The notes under the pieces were generated by a model. It saw only the letters and a list, made by a program, of their open reading frames with translations, did not search any database and had not been told where the DNA came from. 64,000 nucleotides of DNA from Prevotellamassilia timonensis (GTDB lineage Bacteria; Bacteroidota; Bacteroidia; Bacteroidales; Bacteroidaceae): the NCBI RefSeq assembly GCF_900106785.1, contig NZ_LT629843.1, positions 206,291 to 270,290 of the forward strand, in the 5' to 3' direction. How positions within the stretch are numbered: the stretch's first letter is position 1; each line of letters opens with the position of its first letter. The translations under genes and the position numbers were made by a program. Below are positions 52,871-59,717 of this stretch, piece by piece.

Positions 52871-53374
52871 TTACTTCTTGCTGGCGGCAATGAGTTCCTT
52901 CACCTTGTCGATGAGGTGCTGTTCGCCACCCTCAGTGTAACCACTGCGGCTTTCGGCTATCTTGCCATTGCCGTCAATCACAAATACGTGGGGAATCATG
53001 TTCACGCCCATGGCACGGCGGAAGTCAGAGTTAGGGTCAAGCAGCACTTGGTACTCCCAGCCTGCAGCATCGACCATGGGTTTTACCTTCTGTGCGTTCT
53101 GTGCCTCGTCAATGCTCACAGCCACCACACGCACACCGGTTTCGTCCTGCCAGTCGGCATAGACCTCGTTTATGGCTTTAAGCTCGCGGTTGCAGGGCTT
53201 GCACCATGTGGCAAAGAAACTGATGATGAAGGGTTTGCCATCGTTGCTGAGCGTTGCAGTATCAATGGTTTTACCGTTAATATCCTTCAGTTTGACAGAA
53301 GGCAGCTGCGCAAAGGCGCTTGCCGTTACCCCTACAAAAAGGAGCAAGGCCAACAATAGCTTAGTTACTTTCAT
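52871..53374 (-). CDS. TlpA-like periplasmic thioredoxin
   Basis: The MKVTKLLLALLLF start (53374) gives 167 residues with a signal peptide ending AFAQ. The thioredoxin fold has FFATWCKPCNRELKAINEVY (CxxC), VRVVAVSIDEAQ and a cis-Pro loop in NMIPHVFVID. Such proteins reduce disulfides or transfer electrons in the periplasm. It is the first gene of a five-gene co-oriented cluster with two Omp28-like proteins. A TAATTTTG box at 53446-53453 lies about 70 bp upstream. An in-frame Met at 53437 is less likely. Confidence 0.9.
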   Translation of the reverse strand: MKVTKLLLALLLFVGVTASAFAQLPSVKLKDINGKTIDTATLSNDGKPFIISFFATWCKPCNRELKAINEVYADWQDETGVRVVAVSIDEAQNAQKVKPMVDAAGWEYQVLLDPNSDFRRAMGVNMIPHVFVIDGNGKIAESRSGYTEGGEQHLIDKVKELIAASKK

Positions 53375-53445
53375 TTTGGTTGAATTTTGGTTGATGCCGT
53401 GGCAAGTAGACACTTGTCGGGGCATGATTGATTGCATTATCGCGG

Positions 53446-53453
53446 CAAAATTA
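53446..53453 (-). promoter_or_regulatory. Promoter -7 box of the thioredoxin/Omp28 cluster
   Basis: Minus-strand TAATTTTG upstream of the TlpA-like gene. From 53454 to 53700 I see no other feature. Confidence 0.45.
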
Positions 53454-53740
53454 CGCCTTTTAGTTGTATTGGCAAATACTATGGCATTGAAAAAAGCTGA
53501 AACACAACGTTTAAGGGTATTTATGGGGTCATGTAAAGTGTTTTTGTGCGGTTTTGTCTACACCTTATTATATTATACACCGCTTTAGCTCTGGTAATTT
53601 ATTTTTTTGCCGTTTTGCTTGCATCTTGCACTTTTGCATAACAAAAGCTTGATAATCAACGGATAAAAATGTGTAGGCAGCCTCTAATTTTACATGCACT
53701 ACCATCTGCACGCATCAATTACGGCAGTGCGTTTTTTCAG

Positions 53741-53816
53741 CATAGGGAGGGCGATTACAGAGCATAGGGAGGGCGAATTTTCATTTGCTCCGACATTATT
53801 TTCGGGCTCCCTATGC
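53741..53816 (-). repeat. Family F 76-bp element, copy 2
   Basis: Reverse-complement match to 8137-8212, with three ATAGGGAG/CTCCCTAT boxes. Confidence 0.7.
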
Positions 53817-53855
53817 CGGTCACTCCCTACCTGCATGACGTATACATGCTTGCCC

Positions 53856-53921
53856 GTGCAAGGTTGTGCAGGGAGTGCAGGTTGGAGTGCAGGTAGTGCA
53901 AGAAGTGCAGGCAGTGCAGGC
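53856..53921. repeat. AGTGCAGGN array, about 9-bp units
   Basis: AGTGCAGGT, AGTGCAAGA, AGTGCAGGC and AGTGCAGGC follow each other, preceded by looser copies. Confidence 0.6.
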
Positions 53922-54055
53922 AAAAGTGTAAGCAGATTTCAGCATTACCTACACTACGTAACTTTATGAGTATCAACACATTACTATTAAAGAGTGCAAG
54001 ATGCAAGTAAAATAGCAAAAAAGGTGTGTAGGGGAGTTATAGGAGCACAAAGCGC

Positions 54056-54130
54056 AAGCACTAATGGAGGCGACGCGTTTGGTGGTAGCGTTTTGATGAT
54101 AGCGTTTGATGGCGGCGTTTGGTGTTTGAA
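54056..54130. repeat. Truncated family A arm with right-type units
   Basis: A left arm start (TAATGGAGGCGACGCG) runs straight into 13-bp-like units without the stem-loop partner. Confidence 0.6.
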
Positions 54131-54325
54131 GAAACGCAAGCTCTAATGGGGGCGACGCGTCTCGCGTCGGGAATAGTGCAGCTGTTATTTAGTAGAGCTT
54201 GTATTCTTTTCTTTCATTTTCCCGACGCGAGACGCGTCGCCCCCATTAGAGCTTGCGTTTTGAGCTAGCGTTTTGATGATAGCGTTTTATGCTAGCGTTT
54301 GGTGGTGGCGCTTAGCGCTTGAAGA
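54130..54325. repeat. Family A complete element downstream of RAYT (distal)
   Basis: REP arms at 54144 and ending 54248 enclose GTGCAGCTGTTATTTAGTAG. The right side continues with four or five 13-bp units, ending at the GCGCTTGAAGAAACGC joint. Confidence 0.88.
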
Positions 54326-54482
54326 AACGCAAGCACTAATGGGGGCGACGCGTCTCGCGTCGGGGAAAGATACAGCTGTTATTTAGTAGAGCTTGTTTGC
54401 TTTTCTTTCATTTTCCCGACGCGAGACGCGTCGCCCCCATTAGAGCTTGCGTTTAGTGGTAGCGTTTTGATGATAGCGTTTA
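54325..54482. repeat. Family A complete element abutting the RAYT stop
   Basis: REP arms at 54337 and ending 54442 enclose the same middle as its neighbour. The last right-type unit leads into the TTA stop codon of the RAYT gene. Confidence 0.88.
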
Positions 54483-55100
54483 TCGCAGAATGGCATAATT
54501 AGACATTGGCTTGAAGTTGGGATAACCGTCTGTCAGATATAAGCTGTATTCATTGCTATGTAATCCGCGTGGATTGCGTGCTATGTAGTCGACTACTTTC
54601 CAATAATGGTGTTCATTGCGAATTATACGGTCAAATGACTCTGATTGCCATACTTTGCCATTGACATTGAGCAACTCGTTAAGTTTATGTGCAGTGTATG
54701 ATTTTAGTGAAGCTATTACAGACTGAATGCTAAAGTTATTGATAGTTTGCAGTATTAGATGTACGTGATTAGGCATTATCACATAATCGTGTATGTGATA
54801 ACGGCTATGGTCAAAATGGTGAAACGCGTGTTCTACAAGTTTCCTCGCCTCTACTATTTTAAGCATGCAACAACCAAGGCATCTGTCAAGCAGACTGTTG
54901 ATTGTTTGCAACTTCAACCTTTCTAATTCATTTGCCTCTTCAGTAGTCAGTACATTACCATGTGCTTTTTGCCATGCGCTAACAGTTCTTTTGTACTCCA
55001 TGGTGGCATCTGCGGGCATTGAATCTGCCAATCTGAATGTAACGAAGTATATTTTACCCTCTATATGCCAGTGAGGCAGGTCGCCACGTGTTATGTACAT
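54480..55100 (-). CDS. REP-associated tyrosine transposase (RAYT, Y1/IS200-like)
   Basis: RAYTs are single-copy relatives of IS200/IS605 transposases that bind and nick REP hairpins. The 206-residue protein starts MYITRGDLPHWHIEGKIYFVTFRL, has the metal-binding HUH motif in YVIMPNHVHLIL (H112, H114) and VWQSESFDRIIRNEHHYWKVVDYIARNP, with the likely catalytic Tyr172. The fold appears complete. It is flanked by family A elements on both sides (two complete plus one broken 3', three complete 5'), the arrangement expected for a RAYT and its REPs. The stop codon lies inside a 13-bp repeat unit. Activity has not been shown. Confidence 0.9.
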   Translation of the reverse strand: MYITRGDLPHWHIEGKIYFVTFRLADSMPADATMEYKRTVSAWQKAHGNVLTTEEANELERLKLQTINSLLDRCLGCCMLKIVEARKLVEHAFHHFDHSRYHIHDYVIMPNHVHLILQTINNFSIQSVIASLKSYTAHKLNELLNVNGKVWQSESFDRIIRNEHHYWKVVDYIARNPRGLHSNEYSLYLTDGYPNFKPMSNYAILR

Positions 55101-55119
55101 AGGTATTATATTTTAAGAT

Positions 55120-55305
55120 TAAAAGTGACGCAAGCACAAAACGCTAGCACTAAACGCAAGCTCTAATGGGGGCGACGCGTCTCGCGTCGGGGATAATGCA
55201 GCTGTTATTTAGTAGAACTTGTATTCTTTTCTTTCATTTTCCCGACGCGAGACGCGTCGCCCCCACTAGAGCTTGCGTTTTGTGGTAGCGTTTGGTGGCG
55301 TTTGG
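55120..55305. repeat. Family A complete element upstream of RAYT (proximal)
   Basis: Left units ACGCAAGCACAAA, ACGCTAGCACTAA, ACGCAAGCTCTAA lead to the REP arm at 55164. The right arm ends at 55268 (one change, CCCACTAGAG). Confidence 0.88.
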
Positions 55306-55470
55306 TGCTTGAAGAAACGCTAGCACTAATGGGGGCGACGCGTCTCGCGTCGGAGATAGTGCAGCTGTTATTTAGTAGAGTTTGTATTCTTTTCTTTCAT
55401 TTTCCCGACGCGAGACGCGTCGCCCCCATTAGAGCTTGCGTTTTGTGGTAGCGTTTGGCGGCGTTTGGTG
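55305..55470. repeat. Family A complete element upstream of RAYT (middle)
   Basis: Starts at the GCTTGAAGAAACGC joint. REP arms at 55327 and ending 55431, with the TTATTTAGTAGAGTTTG middle. Confidence 0.88.
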
Positions 55471-55650
55471 CTTGAAGAAACGCAAGCACTAATGGGGGCG
55501 ACGCGTCTCGCGTCGGGAATAGCGCAGCTGTTATTTAGTAGAGCTTGTTTTGTATTCTTTTCTTTCATTTTCCCGACGCGAGACGCGTCGCCCCCATTAG
55601 AGCTAGCGTTTTGAGGTGGCGTTTTGTGGTAGCACTTTGCGCTTGACGCT
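55470..55650. repeat. Family A complete element upstream of RAYT (distal)
   Basis: REP arms at 55490 and ending 55599, then right-type units down to the stop codon of the RluA-like gene. Confidence 0.88.
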
Positions 55651-55652
55651 GG

Positions 55653-56534
55653 CTATTTTTGCTGTGCTGTACCCAGTCTGAAGCCCTTGGGCACAGGTGT
55701 TTCAAAGCGGAGCGGCTCACCCGTCATGGGGTGGTAGAAGTTGAGACGGTAGGCGTGCAAGGCCAGGCGGCCTATGGGGTCGTCGCCATTGCCATACTTT
55801 ATATCGCCGCACACGGGGTGTCCGAGGTCCTGCATGTGTACACGTATCTGGTTTTTGCGTCCCGTTTCGAGCTTGAGCTCTACAAGCGAGTGCTTGCCGT
55901 CAGTGCGCAACACGCGGTAGTGCGTCAGGGCATACTTTCCGCCATTGTCCACGGGCGAAGAGTAGGTGAAGTATGCCTTGTTGTCCTTGAGCCAGCTCTC
56001 TACACTGCCCTGCTTTTGTGGCAGCTCGCCCGACACAAGGGCCAGATAACGGCGGTCGGTCACAATGTCGCGCCAGTTGTGCTCCAATATCTGCTCGGCC
56101 TGCAATGTTTTGGCATACACCAGTAAGCCCGAGGTGTCGCGGTCGAGACGGTGCACCACGTGGGCGGTACACTTTTGGTGTGTGCGGTGAAAGTAGTAGT
56201 CGAGCACCTGCTTCACACAAAAGGCGTGGTGCGAGGTGGCCATTGACAATATGCCGGGGGCCTTTTCTATCACAATTATCTGAGGGTCTTCATACACAAT
56301 CTTTACAAACTTTGATTGCAGTTCGCCCTTGGGCTTGCGCTTTGATATTTCGACTACCTGGCCGGGACGCAGCTCGAGGTCGAACTGTCGTGTGTTTTTG
56401 CGGTCGACGCGCACACCGCCTCCGCTCAGTATGGCTTTGGCGCGGCTGCGGCTCACACCGTTGAGGGCGTGTTCTATAAACTGGAGCAGCTGCATGGGCT
56501 GCTTTACGTGGTATGTGGTATATTGCAGTTGCAT
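55653..56534 (-). CDS. RluA/RluD-family pseudouridine synthase
   Basis: The enzyme converts uridine to pseudouridine in rRNA or tRNA. I start it at MQLQYTTYHV (56534), giving 293 residues. The open frame continues upstream to 57056, but that part overlaps porX in another frame and is low-complexity. An S4 domain (QLLQFIEHALNGVSRSRAKAILSGGGVRVD) is followed by the catalytic HVVHRLDRDTSGLLVYAKT with its Asp, and by GRKNQIRVHMQDLGHPVCGDIKYG. The target uridine is unknown. Confidence 0.9.
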   Translation of the reverse strand: MQLQYTTYHVKQPMQLLQFIEHALNGVSRSRAKAILSGGGVRVDRKNTRQFDLELRPGQVVEISKRKPKGELQSKFVKIVYEDPQIIVIEKAPGILSMATSHHAFCVKQVLDYYFHRTHQKCTAHVVHRLDRDTSGLLVYAKTLQAEQILEHNWRDIVTDRRYLALVSGELPQKQGSVESWLKDNKAYFTYSSPVDNGGKYALTHYRVLRTDGKHSLVELKLETGRKNQIRVHMQDLGHPVCGDIKYGNGDDPIGRLALHAYRLNFYHPMTGEPLRFETPVPKGFRLGTAQQK

Positions 56535-56564
56535 GGGGATATGTATTTGGTATGGTTGATGGGG

Positions 56565-56658
56565 GGGGACGGGGTTGACGGGTAAGTTTGTCAGGTTTGT
56601 ACGTTTCCTTTTGTCTTTAATTATATAATACAGAACATACTTACCTGTTAACCCGTTA
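56565..56658. repeat. Inverted ACGGGTTGACGGGTAAG-type element
   Basis: GGGTTGACGGGTAAGTTTGT at the left and ACATACTTACCTGTTAACCC at the right form an imperfect inverted pair of family G type between the RluA-like gene and porX. Confidence 0.5.
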
Positions 56659-56659
56659 A

Positions 56660-58207
56660 TTATCTTCGTTTTGGCCTCAGCGTGATGAGCGGCACCAGCA
56701 TCTCCTCCATGGATATGCCGCCATGCTGGAAGGTGTCGGTGTAGTACTGCACGTAGTGGTTGTAGTTGTTGGGGTAAGCAAAGAAGCGGTTGCCCGTGGC
56801 AAATATGTACGCTGTGCTGAGGTTGGGCTGTGGCAGGAGGAGGGCCTTTGGCTCGCGCACCTCGTACACGTCCTTGGCGTTGTACGACAGGTTGCGGCCT
56901 AACTTGTAGCGCAGGTTGGTGTTGACGTTGCGGTCGCCCACCACTTTGGAGGGTTGGTCCACCTTGATGCTGCCGTGGTCGGTGGTGATGATGAGGTCGT
57001 AGTCGAGTTCGGCCAGCTGTCTGAAGAGTTGGCGTATGGGGGTGTGCTTGAACCACGATTGGGTGATGCCGCGGTAGGCACCCTCGCTGCCGGCCAACTC
57101 GCGCACCATGCGGCTTTCGGTGCGTGCATGGCTCAGTATGTCGATAAAGTTGATTACGAGCACGTTGAGGGGCGTGGCGGCAAACTGCTTTATTTGCGTC
57201 AGCAACTGACTCACGGCTTGCGAGTCGTTGAGTTTGTGGTAGGTAAACTGCTCGCGACGGCGGAAGCGCTCGAGCTGGTGGGCTATCAATGCCTTCTCGT
57301 TAAGGTTTTTGCCTTCGTCCTCCTCCTCGTCCACCCACAGGTCGGGATACATCTGCTTTATTTGCAGCGGCATGAGTCCGGCAAATATGGCATTGCGCGC
57401 ATACTGTGTGGCTGTGGGCAGTATGGTGTAATAGAGGTCTTCGTCGATGTCGAAGTCGTCGGCCAGCTCGCCTGATATGGCGCGCCATTGGTCGTAGCGC
57501 AGGTTGTCGAGCACGAGCAGGAACACCTTGCGGCCGGCTGTGAGGCGCGGGAATATGCAGCGCTTGAACAGGTCGGGACTCATGAGCGGACGCTCGTCGG
57601 GGTGTTGCACCCAATGCGCGTAATGCCGTTTTATAAACTTGGCAAAGGTGGCATTGGCCTCTTCCTTCTGCATGCGCAGCATGTCGTCCATGGCGCTGCC
57701 CGTCGAGGCCAGTTCGAGCTCCCAATGCACCAGCCGGCGGTAGAGTTCCTTCCACTCGTCGGGGTTCAGCTGTTCGCTCAGTTGCATGCCGATGCGCCCG
57801 AAGTCCTGGCGGTAGCCAGTTTGTGTCACCTCCTGCACAATCTCGCGTTGGTGTATATTCTTTTTGAGCGTGAGCAGTATCTGCTTGGGGTTGACGGGCT
57901 TTATCAGGTAGTCGGCAATTTTTGAGCCGATGGCCTGGTCCATGATGTCCTCCTCCTCGTTCTTGGTCACCATCACCACGGGCAGGTTGGGCGCGATGTC
58001 CTTCAGCTGCATGAGCGTTTCGAGCCCCGAGAGTCCGGGCATGTTCTCGTCGAGCAGCACCAAGTCGAAGCGCTGCTCGCGGCAAAGGTCTATGGCGTCG
58101 GGGCCATTGCTGGCCGTCACCACCTCATAGTCTTTTTTCTGTAAAAAGATGATGTGGGCGCGGAGCATATCTATCTCGTCGTCCACCCAAAGCAAACGTG
58201 CGGTCAT
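56660..58207 (-). CDS. porX: PorX-like response regulator with PglZ domain
   Basis: PorX is the response regulator that controls type IX secretion genes in Bacteroidetes. Starting at MTARLLWVDDE (58207) gives 515 residues. The receiver domain has the acidic D9/D10, phospho-acceptor D53 (LLDENMPG) and a conserved Lys in LIKPVNP. The long C-terminal part is an alkaline-phosphatase-like PglZ domain (VFLLVLDNLRYDQW, NVLVINFIDILSHAR, DYDLIITTDHGSIKV), which hydrolyses nucleotides in PorX. No porY kinase is nearby. The presence of several proteins with sorting-like domains in the window fits this regulator. Confidence 0.92.
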   Translation of the reverse strand: MTARLLWVDDEIDMLRAHIIFLQKKDYEVVTASNGPDAIDLCREQRFDLVLLDENMPGLSGLETLMQLKDIAPNLPVVMVTKNEEEDIMDQAIGSKIADYLIKPVNPKQILLTLKKNIHQREIVQEVTQTGYRQDFGRIGMQLSEQLNPDEWKELYRRLVHWELELASTGSAMDDMLRMQKEEANATFAKFIKRHYAHWVQHPDERPLMSPDLFKRCIFPRLTAGRKVFLLVLDNLRYDQWRAISGELADDFDIDEDLYYTILPTATQYARNAIFAGLMPLQIKQMYPDLWVDEEEDEGKNLNEKALIAHQLERFRRREQFTYHKLNDSQAVSQLLTQIKQFAATPLNVLVINFIDILSHARTESRMVRELAGSEGAYRGITQSWFKHTPIRQLFRQLAELDYDLIITTDHGSIKVDQPSKVVGDRNVNTNLRYKLGRNLSYNAKDVYEVREPKALLLPQPNLSTAYIFATGNRFFAYPNNYNHYVQYYTDTFQHGGISMEEMLVPLITLRPKRR

Positions 58208-58308
58208 TGTGTGTGTGTATGATAAAAATGGACATTGGCGATGCTCGCCGTGCTCATAAATGTACAAATGTGCAAATGTGCACATCTGCACATTTGCACA
58301 TCAGCGCA

Positions 58309-59415
58309 TCAAATTCTGTACCCCCACTGGTCGAGCACATCGCCCCAGTTGTCCTCCACAAGCTGGCGTGTGCGGTCGGCGTATTGGTACTTGTTCTTCT
58401 TATACCCCTTCTTCGAACCCACATACTGGGCTATGGCCGTCTTGGCGTTGTCCCAACCGGGGAGCGAGAGTGTGCGGTATATCTCTTCGGTCATGCCAAG
58501 GGCATCGGCCTCAAAGTCCTCAAACTTCACCTCGATGAGGTTGCCCTCGGGAATGAGGTGCTTGTCGGCCTCATATTGGTCGTGCAGCTTGCGGTAGGTG
58601 GTGAGTATGTTCTGCTCAATGGCCTCGTTGCTGAACTCCTCAAGTTTGAGCGGCTGAATGGTGTTGGTAAAGAATGAGCGTGTGCTCTCAAACACCGTGT
58701 AGGGATTGCGCATGAGGTAGATGAACTTGGCGTTGGGGAACATCTTTACCAACTCCTTTACACGGCCCGTGTGGGGCGGGTTCTTCGAAAGGAACTGCTC
58801 GCCGCCTGTGTTCCACAGCGAAATCTTGATAAGCTTGCGGAAAGTCTCCTCCCACACATTCAGTTCGGCTGGGGTGATGTCCTTAAATATAAGATACTTG
58901 TCGCAATACTCCTGCATGTACTTGGGGAAGAACCAGAAGTTGTAGAAGGTGTAGGGGCACATGTTAGAAATGGCAAACTCCTCCTCTTGCGGCAGGTCGA
59001 CGGCCAGCTCCATGTTGTCGGTCGGACGCTTGTCGGGCATGAGCCACGACATGTTCTTCTTAAAGAAAGGCTGGCCGAACATCATCAGGTGCGGAAACAC
59101 CGTTTGATAGGTGGTGCAATAGCCAAAGCGCTTGTCGCACGAGAGCACATTGTGCACAAAGGTAGTGCCCGAGCGCCAGTGGCCGAGTATGAACACGGGG
59201 TCGTGCTTGAGCGGTTCGTTGGCCAAGAGCTTTTGATAGCGACGCTCCTGCACGGGGGCGAGCACCGAGAGCAAGCGGCACACGGCCTTGGTCAGGCGAT
59301 ATTTGCCACGCCAGGGGGCATCGACCTCGCGGCCGGCTGTAAGTTCCTTAAAGGTTTTCCAATCTGCTCCTACGAGCGTATTGATAGGGAGTTTGTTGAA
59401 TTCTATAAGACCCAT
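58309..59415 (-). CDS. PAPS-dependent sulfotransferase family protein
   Basis: Sulfotransferases move a sulfuryl group from PAPS to hydroxyl or amine groups. The 368-residue protein has a 5'-phosphosulfate loop VFILGHWRSGTTFVHNVLSC (R81 to T85) and a 3'-phosphate-binding region LMRNPYTVFESTRSFF (about residue 235). No signal peptide is seen, so it acts in the cytoplasm or at the membrane. The acceptor is unknown; lipid, steroid or glycan are all possible. A TACCTTTG promoter at 59624-59631 lies about 210 bp upstream, separated by an inverted octamer repeat. CysD, CysQ and the SLC13 permease would supply and clear its cofactor. Confidence 0.85.
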   Translation of the reverse strand: MGLIEFNKLPINTLVGADWKTFKELTAGREVDAPWRGKYRLTKAVCRLLSVLAPVQERRYQKLLANEPLKHDPVFILGHWRSGTTFVHNVLSCDKRFGYCTTYQTVFPHLMMFGQPFFKKNMSWLMPDKRPTDNMELAVDLPQEEEFAISNMCPYTFYNFWFFPKYMQEYCDKYLIFKDITPAELNVWEETFRKLIKISLWNTGGEQFLSKNPPHTGRVKELVKMFPNAKFIYLMRNPYTVFESTRSFFTNTIQPLKLEEFSNEAIEQNILTTYRKLHDQYEADKHLIPEGNLIEVKFEDFEADALGMTEEIYRTLSLPGWDNAKTAIAQYVGSKKGYKKNKYQYADRTRQLVEDNWGDVLDQWGYRI

Positions 59416-59454
59416 TGTAGAGTGTGTTGTTGCTTTTATATAAGATATATACGC

Positions 59455-59612
59455 GTTGGCGGAATTAGCAAGCGAGTTGACAAGCTGACGGGGTGACAGG
59501 TATGTTTGCCGAGTTTTTTAAGCCTCTTGCCAGCCATAGGCAGTGTATGGCTTGCTTACTTGTCAAGCTGTCAACTTGTAAACCCGTTAACCAATAATTC
59601 CGCCAACGGGTA
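59455..59612. repeat. Octamer-type inverted repeat upstream of the sulfotransferase
   Basis: GGCGGAATTAGCAAGCGAGT at the left and CAACTTGTAAACCCGTTAAC then AATTCCGCC at the right form an inverted pair with 8-bp internal periodicity around GCCATAGGCAGTGTATGGC. Confidence 0.65.
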
Positions 59613-59623
59613 AGATATGGGTG

Positions 59624-59631
59624 CAAAGGTA
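59624..59631 (-). promoter_or_regulatory. Sulfotransferase promoter -7 box
   Basis: Minus-strand TACCTTTG. Confidence 0.5.
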
Positions 59632-59717
59632 GTACTTTTTTGCGTGTAGGAGTATGTGTCACTGCACAATAATGCACACGCCACAGGCACGCGGGGTATG
59701 CGGGGGGAGGAGGGGCA

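Noticed and set aside
55653-57056. 467-residue fused pseudouridine synthase
   Set aside because: The first 170 or so residues are a low-complexity translation of the porX gene in another frame. The real start is at 56534.
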